DNA of 64,000 nucleotides from CAXWPM01 sp965206125 (GCA_965206125.1 CBDBIN010000038.1:1-64000); one strand, 5' to 3'; counted from the first letter of the stretch, positions 24,407 to 32,953 are shown. Numbers and translations: made by a program. The notes: generated by a model not told the origin, from the letters alone.

Positions 24407-25195
24407 ATGAACACTGGTTTTTCAGGGCAGAACTTAGGCCGAACACGTGTTGGGCTCCTCTTGTTGCTAACGCTCGTTTCCGCATCCTGCCGGAGTCCCG
24501 CCGTTCCACCGCCTCCGCCTCCACCGGCCCCCGTCGCCCCGGAGCCGCCACCCGCTCCTGCCCCCGCGATCACGTTGGAGGTTTCCGTCTCGTCGATCGA
24601 GCAGGGTGAATCGACGACGCTGAGCTGGCAATCACGCAATTCCAACGCCGTGCGGATCGAGCCCGGGATCGGCGGAGTCGATCCGTCGGGAAGCCAGCAG
24701 GTTGGCCCGGGCTCCTCGGTCACCTACACCGCGACCGCGACCGGCCCCGGCGGACAGGCGACCGACATCGTGCGCGTCACGGTAAGGGCGCCAGCGCCCC
24801 CACCGGCCGCGCCCCCACTTCCGAACCGGCCCGCACCGACACTTGAGGAGCTGTTTCGCACGAACGTCCAGCCGATCTATTTCGACTACGATCAGTCACA
24901 GATCCGGGCTGACCAGGTCGGCCGGTTACAGAACAATGCGCGGTTCCTCCAGAGCAACCCGCAGGTTCGCTTTACGATATCGGGGCACGCGGACGAGCGC
25001 GGAAGCCAGGAATACAACATCGGCCTCGGCGACAGCCGGGCCAATGCGGTCCGTGAATTTCTGGTGCGTCAAGGTATCGACGAGTCCCGGATCAGCACGG
25101 TCAGTTTCGGCGAGGAGCGGCCCGTGTGTTCTGCCGAAACCGAAGGGTGCTATCAGGAGAACCGCCGTGCGGAGTTCGTCACCCGGGGGCAGTAG
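24407..25195 (+). CDS. pal: Peptidoglycan-associated lipoprotein Pal with Ig-like insert
   Basis: 262 residues. A lipoprotein signal with lipobox VSASC (Cys near residue 28), a Pro-rich linker, an Ig-like domain (about 55-125: ITLEVSVSSIEQGESTTLSW, SVTYTATATGPGGQ) and a C-terminal OmpA-like peptidoglycan-binding domain (VQPIYFDYDQSQIRADQ, TISGHADERGSQEYNIGLGDSRANAV, STVSFGEERPVC). It tethers the outer membrane to peptidoglycan and binds TolB. AAGGAG lies 9 nt before the ATG. The Ig-like module is absent from E. coli Pal. Confidence 0.93.
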   Translation: MNTGFSGQNLGRTRVGLLLLLTLVSASCRSPAVPPPPPPPAPVAPEPPPAPAPAITLEVSVSSIEQGESTTLSWQSRNSNAVRIEPGIGGVDPSGSQQVGPGSSVTYTATATGPGGQATDIVRVTVRAPAPPPAAPPLPNRPAPTLEELFRTNVQPIYFDYDQSQIRADQVGRLQNNARFLQSNPQVRFTISGHADERGSQEYNIGLGDSRANAVREFLVRQGIDESRISTVSFGEERPVCSAETEGCYQENRRAEFVTRGQ

Positions 25196-25228
25196 CTCTT
25201 CGGTTGGCATGTCGGCTGAGATTTCACG

Positions 25229-26005
25229 ATGAAGAGAACGATCGCCATCGTCTTCGCGCTGCTCTGGATGAGCGGCCCGGCCTCCGGGCAAAGGCAGGAG
25301 ATCATCCAGTTGCAGGCAGATATTATTCGTCTGACCCTGCAGGTCGGGGAGATTCAGAACAGTCTGAATGAAAGGAACACCGTGGTTCAGGATCTTGTCG
25401 AGCAGCTTTTCGATCGCGTTGTGGCGCTATCGGAGACATCCGGCCGGATTGCCGGTGCGCTCGAGGACGTTCGCAACAGCAATCAGCAGCTAGGTGGGGA
25501 AATGCGCGTCCTCATGTCGAATCTGAGAGACGACGTCGAAATCATGGACCGGAACGTCGAGGACCTGAGGACGGATGTGGCTGCGATGTCGCAACAGATG
25601 ACGGCCATGAGCACGACAACGAGCGATCTGGAATCCCCCGAGGGATTGATGCGGCTGGCGGTGACCGACTTCCTGGTGGGCAACTATCAGCTGGCGATTG
25701 AAGGATTCCGCGAATACCTGGATTCGTTCCCGGCCAGTCCGCGTGCGGCTGAGTCTCAGCTCTATCTCGGGGATGCCTACTTCAGCCAGGACGCTTTCGA
25801 TCGAGCGATTCTCGAGTACGATTTGCTGTTGCAGAAGTATCCCGAGAGCGATAAAACAGTCAGTGCCCTCTTCAAGAAAGGCCTCGCCCTGGCTGAGATG
25901 GGACAGACTCGGGACGCTTTGACATACCTTCGGCAGGTGGTTTCCGACTATCCCGAGAGTACAGAAGCAACTGGTGCCCGACAAAAAATAGATGAGTTGG
26001 ACTAG
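25229..26005 (+). CDS. cpoB: Tol-Pal accessory TPR protein CpoB/YbgF
   Basis: 258 residues. A signal peptide (about 1-20), a coiled-coil segment (about 25-125, heptads such as IIQLQADIIRLTLQVGEIQNSL) and a C-terminal tol_pal_ybgF TPR domain (LAVTDFLVGNYQLAIEGFREYLDSFPAS, AESQLYLGDAYFSQ, KGLALAEMGQTRDALTYLRQVVSDYPES). CpoB coordinates peptidoglycan synthesis with outer-membrane constriction. Last gene of the operon; the IS1380-type insertion begins within 30 bp of its stop. Confidence 0.92.
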   Translation: MKRTIAIVFALLWMSGPASGQRQEIIQLQADIIRLTLQVGEIQNSLNERNTVVQDLVEQLFDRVVALSETSGRIAGALEDVRNSNQQLGGEMRVLMSNLRDDVEIMDRNVEDLRTDVAAMSQQMTAMSTTTSDLESPEGLMRLAVTDFLVGNYQLAIEGFREYLDSFPASPRAAESQLYLGDAYFSQDAFDRAILEYDLLLQKYPESDKTVSALFKKGLALAEMGQTRDALTYLRQVVSDYPESTEATGARQKIDELD

Positions 26006-26060
26006 CCCCTGATCAAGCGTGATTGACGAGGTATTGATAGCGGCATAGCAGCAGAAGTAC

Positions 26061-26126
26061 CCGAAATGCCCCCGTTCCGTGTGAATAAAGACTTGGAAAG
26101 AGTCTACGGAAAAGGAGGCATTTCGG
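26061..26126 (+). promoter_or_regulatory. Hairpin enclosing the transposase ribosome-binding site
   Basis: CCGAAATGCC (26061-26070) is the exact reverse complement of GGCATTTCGG (26117-26126), and pairing extends to TTCCGT (26075-26080) with ACGGAA (26106-26111). The AGGAGG (26113-26118) that serves the ATG at 26127 lies inside the 3' arm. A read-through transcript would hide it, a known way for IS elements to limit expression from outside promoters. Confidence 0.6.
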
Positions 26127-27638
26127 ATGAACGATTATACGCGCAAGAACATGAAGAACCGCAAGCGGCGAATCGAGCGCCGGCTTGCGGACCGGAATTG
26201 GACAGATCAGGCGGCGCCGATGTTTTCGGCGAGCAACATTCATTATGAGATGGGAGAGCGGACGCGCGGCACGGCGGTGGGCGGAATCGGGATGATGCAG
26301 TTGGTGGCGCGGCGGACGGGGCTGGTCAAAGCCATCGACGAGAGTGTGCATGTGCTGAAGCGGCACTTGCCGTATCACGAATCGGATCACGTGCTGAACA
26401 TCGCCTATAACGCGTTGAATGGAGGGACGTGCCTGGAGGACATCGAGTTGCGGCGCAACGACGAAGTGTATCTGGATGCGCTGGGAGCGCAACGGATTCC
26501 GGACCCGACGACGGCGGGAGACTTCTGCCGGAGATTTGAGCCCAGCGACGTGGAGTCTCTGATGGAGGCGACGAATCAAGTCCGGCTGCGAGTCTGGCGC
26601 CAGCAGCCCGAGGCGTTTTTCGAAGAAGCGGTGTTGGACGCCGATGGGACACTGGCTGAAACCACAGGCGAATGCAAGCAAGGAATGGACGTGGCCTACA
26701 ACGGGACCTGGGGGTATCACCCGCTGGTGATTTCGCTGGCGAATACTCAAGAGCCGCTGTACCTGGTCAATCGCAGCGGTAACCGGCCCTCGCATGAGGG
26801 AGCGGCCGCACGGTTCGACCAGGCCATCGCGCTGTGCCGTCGAGGCGGGTTTCGCCAGATCCTGCTCTTCAGCCAGAGCACCTGGATGGATGGGACGACC
26901 AGGGCGTGGGATTCATCGGCATCGAGAGCCATGCAGAATCTGGTGGCGCTGGCCGATGAACTGGAACCGCACCAATGGACGCGTCTGGAACGGCCCGCCA
27001 AGTACGCGGTGGCCACCGAACCGCGCCAACGTCCCGACAACGTGAAGGAACAAGTCGTTCGGGAGCGCGGTTTCGACAATATCCGGTTGCAGGGCGAGGA
27101 TGTGGCCGAGTTTGCGTATCGGCCCAGAGCCTGCGACCGGGACTACCGCGTTGTCGTGGTGCGGAAGAATCTGTCGGTGGCCAAAGGCGAACAGGTGTTG
27201 TTCGACGACATCCGATACTTCTTCTACATTACCAACCGCTCGGATTCGGCCAGCCAGATTGTGCTCCGTGCGAATCAACGGTGCAATCAAGAGAATCTCA
27301 TTGAGCAGCTCAAGAACGGCGTTCAGGCCTTGAGGATGCCGGTCGGGGATCAGACCAGCAACGGGGCCTACATGGTCATGGCGTCGCTGGCCTGGACACT
27401 GAAGGCGTGGTTTGCGTTGCTGCTGCCCGAAACCGGACGCTGGGGCCAGAAGTATCAGGCCGAGAAACAGACGGTACTGCACATGGAGTTCAAGACGTTT
27501 CTAAACGCCTTCATGTTCGTGCCTTGTCAGCTCGTGCGCACCGGGCGGCGCATCCTCTTCAGGATTCTGGCCTGGAACCGGTGGTTGCCGGTCTTGTTCC
27601 GTGCCGTGGATGTGCTGCATCAACCTCTGCGATGCTGA
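26127..27638 (+). CDS. IS1380-family transposase, catalytic segment damaged
   Basis: 503 residues, recognisable as IS1380-type: VLDADGTLAETTGECKQGMD (first catalytic Asp), YNGTWGYHPLVISLANTQEPLYLVNRSGNRPSHEGAA, NVKEQVVRERGF, RNQRCNQENLIEQLKNG-like (CNQENLIEQLKNGVQAL, catalytic Glu) and MASLAWTLKAWFALLLP. Between RQILL and AMQNLVAL the family normally has about 27 residues starting RGDTDF, with the second catalytic Asp. Here only 20 residues stand there and they look random (FSQSTWMDGTTRAWDSS). The +2 frame across 26869-26930 reads HLDGWDDQGVGFI, the expected family sequence, so small indels have shifted the frame and removed RGDTD. It is probably inactive. Confidence 0.88.
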   Translation: MNDYTRKNMKNRKRRIERRLADRNWTDQAAPMFSASNIHYEMGERTRGTAVGGIGMMQLVARRTGLVKAIDESVHVLKRHLPYHESDHVLNIAYNALNGGTCLEDIELRRNDEVYLDALGAQRIPDPTTAGDFCRRFEPSDVESLMEATNQVRLRVWRQQPEAFFEEAVLDADGTLAETTGECKQGMDVAYNGTWGYHPLVISLANTQEPLYLVNRSGNRPSHEGAAARFDQAIALCRRGGFRQILLFSQSTWMDGTTRAWDSSASRAMQNLVALADELEPHQWTRLERPAKYAVATEPRQRPDNVKEQVVRERGFDNIRLQGEDVAEFAYRPRACDRDYRVVVVRKNLSVAKGEQVLFDDIRYFFYITNRSDSASQIVLRANQRCNQENLIEQLKNGVQALRMPVGDQTSNGAYMVMASLAWTLKAWFALLLPETGRWGQKYQAEKQTVLHMEFKTFLNAFMFVPCQLVRTGRRILFRILAWNRWLPVLFRAVDVLHQPLRC

Positions 27639-27864
27639 CCCGATCATGGCCCTGAGCCCGGGCGATCGAGGTCCCGGTTTCTGTCAACCGCTCCAACACC
27701 ATCGAGGCTGAACTGAAACAGATCCAACAGAAACCCGATACCTGGATAAAACGATCCGGGAGCGGGATTCTATGCCTCGAATTTTATGCGCGCAACCTGG
27801 CCGTTGGCGGACTGGTTATGCGCTTGTTTTGGGACTAGCTCACCGGGCGAGGCGAGGAAACAGC

Positions 27865-28287
27865 ATGGCAAGATCTATTAACAAAGTGACACTGCTCGGA
27901 CGTCTCGGCCGGGACCCCGAGTTGAAGTACACGTCCGCTGGTACAGCCTACTGCCGGTTCTCTGTCGCCACCGATGACTCCTGGACGGATCGGAATAGCG
28001 GTGAACGTCAGGAACGCACCGAATGGCACAACGTTGTCGCCTGGGAACGTCTGGCCGAAATCTGCGGCCAATATCTCGCCAAAGGACGCCAAGTGTACAT
28101 CGAAGGCAGTATCTCCTCGCGTCAGTGGGAGGACAAGGACGGCAATAAGCGCACGTCTTTCGACATTCGAGCCCGTGACATGGTGCTGCTCGGCAGTCCG
28201 GCAGGTGAATCCGGACGATCCACAGCCACCGAAAAACCCGCGGCCGCCGCGGGCGGTGGGATTACCGACGACGACATCCCGTTCTAG
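27865..28287 (+). CDS. ssb: Single-stranded DNA-binding protein
   Basis: 140 residues. A full OB-fold SSB domain: MARSINKVTLLGRLGRDPEL, YTSAGTAYCRFSVATDDSW, TEWHNVVAWERLAEICGQYLAKGRQVYIEGSI and SFDIRARDMVLLG, then a short linker and the acidic tail DDDIPF that binds partner proteins. It coats ssDNA in replication and repair. The start is set by GAGGAAA 5 nt upstream; the longer frame from 27772 is inside IS-end sequence. Confidence 0.97.
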   Translation: MARSINKVTLLGRLGRDPELKYTSAGTAYCRFSVATDDSWTDRNSGERQERTEWHNVVAWERLAEICGQYLAKGRQVYIEGSISSRQWEDKDGNKRTSFDIRARDMVLLGSPAGESGRSTATEKPAAAAGGGITDDDIPF

Positions 28288-28309
28288 GGACACCATCGCC
28301 GAGTTACCA

Positions 28310-28327
28310 GGGGCGCCGAGGCGCCCC
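28310..28327 (+). terminator. GC hairpin between ssb and yajQ
   Basis: GGGGCGCC (28310-28317) and GGCGCCCC (28320-28327) form a near-perfect palindrome 23 bp after the ssb stop. No T-run follows, so it may be an attenuator or RNA-stability structure rather than a full terminator. Confidence 0.3.
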
Positions 28328-28346
28328 GTTCGATCCGTTCACACTC

Positions 28347-28847
28347 ATGGCAGCTAACAGTTTCGACATCGTATCCAAGATCGACCTCACAGAAGTCGCA
28401 AACGCGATCCAGCAGGCTCGCAAGGAAGTTTCTACCCGATTCGACCTCAAGGCCTCCGGTTCGTCGATCGAGCTCAATGAAAAAGAGCACAAGGTCGTGG
28501 TCGCCAGCGTGGACGATTACAAGCTCAAGGCGGTGAACGACGTCCTCGAGGGGAAGCTGGTGAAGCGTCAGGTGCCTCTCAAGGGTCTGACATACGGAGC
28601 CGTGCAACAAGCGGCAGGCTCAACCGTGCGTCAGGAGATCGACATCCAGAACGGCATTCCGATCGAAAAGTGCCGAGACATCGTCAAGAAGATCAAGAAC
28701 CGGAAGATCAAGGTCCAGGCCTCGATCCAGGGTGATCTGGTCCGCGTCAGTGGCAAGAGCCGTGATCTGCTGCAGGAAGTCATTCAGCTGATCAAGGAAG
28801 AAGACTTCGGCATCGACATCAAGATCACGAATTACCGGACCAACTGA
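28347..28847 (+). CDS. yajQ: YajQ-family nucleotide-binding protein
   Basis: 166 residues, the full family length. Conserved: MAANSFDIVSKIDLTEVANAI, STRFDLKASGSSIEL, VLEGKLVKRQVPLKGL and VRQEIDIQNGIPIEKCRDIVKKIKNRKIKVQASIQGDLVRVSGKSRDLLQ. Some members bind cyclic di-GMP and act with transcription factors; others bind tRNA/GTP. The role here is not determined. The MFS gene starts 9 bp downstream. Confidence 0.94.
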   Translation: MAANSFDIVSKIDLTEVANAIQQARKEVSTRFDLKASGSSIELNEKEHKVVVASVDDYKLKAVNDVLEGKLVKRQVPLKGLTYGAVQQAAGSTVRQEIDIQNGIPIEKCRDIVKKIKNRKIKVQASIQGDLVRVSGKSRDLLQEVIQLIKEEDFGIDIKITNYRTN

Positions 28848-28855
28848 GATTTCTC

Positions 28856-30079
28856 TTGAGCCCGAGCGTATCTGGCCGCACGAAATGGATCGCGCTCGCG
28901 CTGCTCTGCACCTGCCAGGTCCTGGCGATGACGCTTTGGTTCTCCGCCTCGGCGGTCGTCGGATCTCTCAGAATTGAGTACCCGCTGTCTCCGCTTCAGG
29001 TCTCCCTGTTCACCAGCGCAGTCCAGATCGGCTTCGTCGTCGGCACGTTGACGAGCGCTGCGCTCGGTCTTGCCGATCGGATCGACCCCAAACGGTTCTT
29101 CATGGTTTCGGCGTTGGTGGCTTCGCTCGCGAACGCCGGCATTCTCTTGCTCGACCCGACCGAAGCATCGGTTCCCGCGATGCGTTTCGTGACCGGCATC
29201 TGTATGGCCGGTATCTACCCCGTCGGCATGAAGATCGCATCGACCTGGGCGCGGGGGGATATGGGGTTGATGGTTGGGTTGCTTGTCGGTGCCCTGACGT
29301 TCGGGTCGGCGGCGCCACACCTGATCAACGCATTCGGTGGGTTGGATTGGCGGCTGACGATTCTGGCGACGTCATTGTGTGCGGTGGCGGCCGGTCTGCT
29401 CATCAACCTTATCGCCATCGGGCCCAATCGCGCCGCAGCGCCCCCGTTCAGCCCAACGCTCGCCCTCAAGGCATGGACTGTGAGGGCGGTCCGTTTTGCG
29501 AACCTCGGTTACCTCGGACATATGTGGGAACTGTACGCGATGTGGGCGTGGGTGGCGGTCTTTCTCGAGGCCAGCTTCCTGGTGCGCATGGGGGCGGAAC
29601 CCGCGTCTTTCTATGCCCGGATCGCGACGTTTGCAACGGTGGCGAGCGGCGCCGCAGGATGCCTTGGAGCGGGTCTGCTGGCCGACCGCTGGGGGCGAAC
29701 CGGTGTCACGATGGTGGCGCTGGGCATCAGCGGCAGCTGCTGCCTCACCGCCGGATTCTTCTTTGGTCGAACCCCGCTGCTCGTCACGCTGTTTTGCGTC
29801 GTATGGGGTATCGCCATCGTGGCCGACTCGGCTCAGTTTTCGGCCACTATCGCGGAATTGTCCGACCGTTCCATCGTTGGCACGATGCTCACCGTTCAGA
29901 CCAGCACGGGTTTTCTGCTCACCATGATCACGATCCATCTCATGCCGTACCTCGTGGATCTGGTGACCTGGAGGTATGCGTTCGCTTTCCTCGCGATCGG
30001 TCCAGCGATGGGAATCGCCGCGATGAAGAAACTCAGGGGTATGGACGAATCGCTCAAGCTCGCGAACGGCAACCGGTGA
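28856..30079 (+). CDS. Major facilitator superfamily transporter
   Basis: 407 residues with 12 predicted transmembrane helices in two six-helix halves. The loop between helices 2 and 3 carries a degenerate MFS signature (GLADRIDPKRF), and the second half repeats it (GLLADRWGRTGVTM). It resembles drug/nitrate-type exporters such as the NNP or CynX groups, but substrate and direction cannot be read from sequence. TTG start as read; the first internal ATG (MTLWF) would cut into helix 1. Confidence 0.85.
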   Translation: MSPSVSGRTKWIALALLCTCQVLAMTLWFSASAVVGSLRIEYPLSPLQVSLFTSAVQIGFVVGTLTSAALGLADRIDPKRFFMVSALVASLANAGILLLDPTEASVPAMRFVTGICMAGIYPVGMKIASTWARGDMGLMVGLLVGALTFGSAAPHLINAFGGLDWRLTILATSLCAVAAGLLINLIAIGPNRAAAPPFSPTLALKAWTVRAVRFANLGYLGHMWELYAMWAWVAVFLEASFLVRMGAEPASFYARIATFATVASGAAGCLGAGLLADRWGRTGVTMVALGISGSCCLTAGFFFGRTPLLVTLFCVVWGIAIVADSAQFSATIAELSDRSIVGTMLTVQTSTGFLLTMITIHLMPYLVDLVTWRYAFAFLAIGPAMGIAAMKKLRGMDESLKLANGNR

Positions 30080-30096
30080 AGCGGGGCACAAGAACG

Positions 30097-30124
30097 TTCA
30101 CCGCAAAGACGCAAAGGCGGTGAA
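30097..30124. repeat. 28-bp palindromic word TTCACCGC...GCGGTGAA
   Basis: Eight-base arms TTCACCGC (30097-30104) and GCGGTGAA (30117-30124) enclose AAAGACGCAAAG, between the convergent MFS and yhhQ genes. I recall this word (CCGCAAAGACGCAAAGG) as common between genes of unrelated bacteria; that needs a search. Confidence 0.65.
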
Positions 30125-30144
30125 TCCCCCTTCCCGCGACGCGA

Positions 30145-30837
30145 TTACACGTCGATGGAAAATGGAGTGAAGTCGGTGCCGTAGTCGTAGTAGTCCTCGT
30201 GCTCGGCCCGCTTCAGGAAGTTCACGACCTGGTAGGTAAGTGGCGTGATCACTGCCTCCCACGCCACCTTGATGACATAGTTGCCGAGCATCACCTGAAG
30301 GAGGAGATCGTTGGTCCACACTCCGTAAAACGCGACAGGATAGAACACGGCGGAGTCGACGCCCTCTCCAACAACCGTAGATCCAATCGTCCGCAACCAC
30401 AGGAAACGGCCCTTTGTCTGGATCTTCATCTTCGCCAGGACGTAGGAATTCGACAGCTCACCGACGAAGAAGGCGGCAATCGATGCGAAGACGATCCGCG
30501 GAGTCTGACCGAATACCGTGTGGTAGGCCCCCTGGTCCGGCCAGTCGGGAGCGGGCGGCAGGGCGACCACGACATAACTCATGACCGACGCGAAGATCAG
30601 CGCTCCGAATCCCGCCCAGACAACCTTGCGGGCGCGCGCATAACCGTAGACCTCGGTCAGGACGTCGTTGAAGATGTAGCTGATCGGAAAGAACAGGACC
30701 CCGGCGCCGAACGCGAACCCTCCGACCGATGCGACCTTGGCGGCGCCGATGACGTTCGAGCAGACCAGAACTGTTACGAACGCCGCCATCACGAGGTCGT
30801 AATACTTGTACCCGCCCTGTCTCGTGGATTCGGCCAT
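30145..30837 (-). CDS. yhhQ: Queuosine precursor transporter (YhhQ/DUF165)
   Basis: 230 residues with about six transmembrane helices. The family motifs YYDLVMAAFVTVLVCSNVIGAAK, GVLFFPISYIFNDVLTEVYGYARARKVVW and STVVGEGVDSAVFYPVAFYG are all present. Family members import 7-cyano-7-deazaguanine or related queuine precursors across the inner membrane for tRNA modification. It is 8 bp downstream of msrQ on the same strand. Confidence 0.92.
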   Translation of the reverse strand: MAESTRQGGYKYYDLVMAAFVTVLVCSNVIGAAKVASVGGFAFGAGVLFFPISYIFNDVLTEVYGYARARKVVWAGFGALIFASVMSYVVVALPPAPDWPDQGAYHTVFGQTPRIVFASIAAFFVGELSNSYVLAKMKIQTKGRFLWLRTIGSTVVGEGVDSAVFYPVAFYGVWTNDLLLQVMLGNYVIKVAWEAVITPLTYQVVNFLKRAEHEDYYDYGTDFTPFSIDV

Positions 30838-30845
30838 TGCGAGCG

Positions 30846-31484
30846 TCAGACTTCAGCGCGCTTCCCTCTTGCCGCGGCCCTGATCGCGATGCGGGGCTTC
30901 AGGTGGACTACCAGCCGAAATCCGAGCAGAATCGCCAGGACCGTCGCGTACCTCAGCGGGTAAAGGGTGTCCGCCTTGACGATCCAAAGATAGTGCACCA
31001 CGCCCGCCGTGGCGCTGAGGTAGATCAGGCGGTGGAGAAGCTGCCACCGCTTACCTCCCAGACGCCCGATCCACCGCCTGGTCGAGGTCAGCGCCAGTGG
31101 GATCATGGAAACGAAGGCCGTGAAGCCCGCCGTGATGAAGGGACGCTGGGGAATGTCCTTGACGATCTCTGCGATGTCGAAGAACTGGTCGAGCCAGATG
31201 TACGTCATGAAGTGCAGAAAGCCGTGGAAGAAGGCAAACAGGCCGACCATGCGACGGAACCGCATGATGTCGTGAAAACCGGTGATCTGACGCAGAGGGC
31301 TAATCGACAGGGTGATCAGCAGGAAACGCAGCGTCCAGCGCCCGAGAGAGTCGGTGATGTCGTCGATGGGGTTGGCGCTGAGGCCGCCGGTGAATGCATT
31401 CCAGGTGAGGACCGCAATCGGAACGAGGCAGAGCAGGAATACGGCGGGCTTGGCCACCCATTTCAGGAACTGACTCCTGCTCAT
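30846..31484 (-). CDS. msrQ: Haem-binding membrane subunit MsrQ
   Basis: 212 residues, about six transmembrane helices, ferric reductase-like (YedZ). Haem-ligand histidines appear in FFHGFLHFMTYIWLD, LLHRLIYLSATAGVVHYLW and the helix TLSISPLRQITG. MsrQ passes electrons from the quinone pool or flavin reductase to MsrP. It lies 31 bp downstream of msrP. Confidence 0.95.
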   Translation of the reverse strand: MSRSQFLKWVAKPAVFLLCLVPIAVLTWNAFTGGLSANPIDDITDSLGRWTLRFLLITLSISPLRQITGFHDIMRFRRMVGLFAFFHGFLHFMTYIWLDQFFDIAEIVKDIPQRPFITAGFTAFVSMIPLALTSTRRWIGRLGGKRWQLLHRLIYLSATAGVVHYLWIVKADTLYPLRYATVLAILLGFRLVVHLKPRIAIRAAARGKRAEV

Positions 31485-31515
31485 TCTTGCTCGGTCAGGC
31501 GCTCGGAGCGAACTG

Positions 31516-32442
31516 TCAGTAGAATTTCCGAAGATCCATGCCTTCGTACATCTTGGCGACGTGCTCCCCGTACCCGTTGAACATCAGGGTGTCTCTCTTG
31601 AAAACTTCACCCAGCCGGCGCTCTCGCGCCTGGGTCCACCGGGGATGATCGACGTTTGGATTGACGTTCGCGTAGAAGCCGTACTCGCGGGGAGTCTGTC
31701 TCTTCCACGTATTCAAAGGCTCTTCGTCAACGAAGCTGATCTTGACGATCGACTTGATACCCTTGAACCCATACTTCCACGGAGTCACCAGCCGGATGGG
31801 AGCGCCGTTCTGGTTGGGCCCCTCCTTGCCGTACACGCCGACGGCCATCAGGGTCAGCGGGTTCGTGGCTTCGTCCATCCGGAGCCCTTCGACGTAAGGC
31901 CACGGCAGGACGCCGCGGGTCTGGCCCGGCATCTGCTCGGGATCATAGAGCGTTTCCATGCGGATATACCGGGCGCTCGCCTCGGGTTCGAGCTTACGGA
32001 TCAAGTCTGCCAGAGGAAAGCCGTACCACGGAATCACCATCGACCAGCCCTCGACACAGCGCATGCGGTAGACGCGGTCCTCCATCGTAAACCCTTCGAG
32101 CAGATCGTCCAGATCCCAGGTCGCGGCGTTCTTAACCAGGCCGTCGACTTCTACCTTCCAGGGTTTCGGACGCAGGGTGTGCGCGTACATTGCGGGCTGT
32201 TCCTTGGCAGTTCCGAATTCATAGAAGTTGTTGAAGTTAGTGACGTCTTCGTAGGGCGACTTTTCTTCGTCCGTGTCGTAGGGACCGTTCTGCGGCGCAG
32301 AGAAGCCTTTAGGGATCGCCATGCCGGCGGTGGAGGCCACGGTCGCAATGGCCGCGGCTTTCAGGAATTGGCGACGGTTTCGGTACAGGCTCTCGGTCGT
32401 GATTTCCGATGACTTGATGTCGGCAGGCTTTTTGATCAGCAT
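31516..32442 (-). CDS. msrP: Periplasmic methionine sulfoxide reductase catalytic subunit MsrP
   Basis: 308 residues. A Tat signal (RNRRQFLKAAAIATVASTAG, residues 22-41) and the molybdopterin (sulfite oxidase-type) fold: TNFNNFYEFGTAKEQPA, RMRCVEGWSMVIPWYGFPL with the molybdenum-ligand Cys, GVLPWPYVEGLRMDEA, RLVTPWKYGFKGIKSIV and ARERRLGEVFKRDTLMFNGYG. It repairs oxidised methionine in periplasmic proteins. GAGGAGAGG precedes the ATG. It points to an oxidant-exposed envelope. Confidence 0.96.
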   Translation of the reverse strand: MLIKKPADIKSSEITTESLYRNRRQFLKAAAIATVASTAGMAIPKGFSAPQNGPYDTDEEKSPYEDVTNFNNFYEFGTAKEQPAMYAHTLRPKPWKVEVDGLVKNAATWDLDDLLEGFTMEDRVYRMRCVEGWSMVIPWYGFPLADLIRKLEPEASARYIRMETLYDPEQMPGQTRGVLPWPYVEGLRMDEATNPLTLMAVGVYGKEGPNQNGAPIRLVTPWKYGFKGIKSIVKISFVDEEPLNTWKRQTPREYGFYANVNPNVDHPRWTQARERRLGEVFKRDTLMFNGYGEHVAKMYEGMDLRKFY

Positions 32443-32569
32443 GTCCTCTCCTCAAAGACAGTAATAGTCATATCTTACCACCAGAATTGGGGGGACAGAC
32501 GGCTCAACTTGCGAACCGCAATCCGCCCGATTCCGCGGATCAAGTCGCCTTCAACCGGAACTATTGTAG

Positions 32570-32953
32570 TTATTGGCGGGTCGCCACGATCAGCGCTTCC
32601 ATGTGCTCGAGATACTTCTCAAGCGCGCGCCGGCCGCCGGCGGTAATCTTGAACTCTGTCTTGGGTGTGCGGCCCTCGAAGTGCTTCGTACATGAGATGT
32701 ACGCTGCATCCTCGAGCTTCCTGGCGTGAACGCTCAGGTTGCCGTCGGTCGTCTCGAGAAAATCCCGCAGATCGCGGAACGACAGAGTGTCGTTGACTGC
32801 CAGCGCACTGACGATTCCCAGCCGTACGGGTTCATGGACCAGTCGATCCAGATCGGATGCCGGGTTGCCTCCAGGCAGTGCCGTGGGACTCGCTGGAGCC
32901 TTCGTTGCGGGCCGGACAGTGCGGCGTGTCGCCGCAAGACTTCTTCTAGCCAC
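32570..32953 (-). CDS. Winged-helix transcriptional regulator (HTH_34 type)
   Basis: 127 residues. A disordered basic N-terminus is followed by a winged helix: LDRLVHEPVRLGIVSALAVND, LSFRDLRDFLETTDGNLSVHARKLEDAAYI (recognition helix) and TKHFEGRTPKTEFKITAGGRRALEKYLEHMEAL. This matches small MarR/ArsR-like HTH_34 regulators. The GTG start overlaps the end of the membrane-protein gene by 8 bp, so the two are translated from one message and probably work together. The 127-bp gap to msrP (32443-32569) shows nothing. Confidence 0.85.
   Translation of the reverse strand: MARRSLAATRRTVRPATKAPASPTALPGGNPASDLDRLVHEPVRLGIVSALAVNDTLSFRDLRDFLETTDGNLSVHARKLEDAAYISCTKHFEGRTPKTEFKITAGGRRALEKYLEHMEALIVATRQ

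Larger units (their letters stand above)
26029..27776 (+). mobile_element. IS1380-type insertion sequence, ends not fixed
   Basis: It contains one transposase gene. The ends are uncertain: AGGTAT (26029-26034) with ATACCT (27738-27743), or GGCATAG (26042-26048) with CTATGCC (27770-27776), are the only inverted matches at sensible places, and no target duplication is clear. It sits between cpoB and ssb. The 227 bp 27639-27865 after the transposase hold no other gene. Confidence 0.55.

Noticed and set aside
27772..27864. N-terminal extension of ssb
   Set aside because: The extension falls in IS-end sequence and the family start MARSINKV has its own ribosome-binding site.
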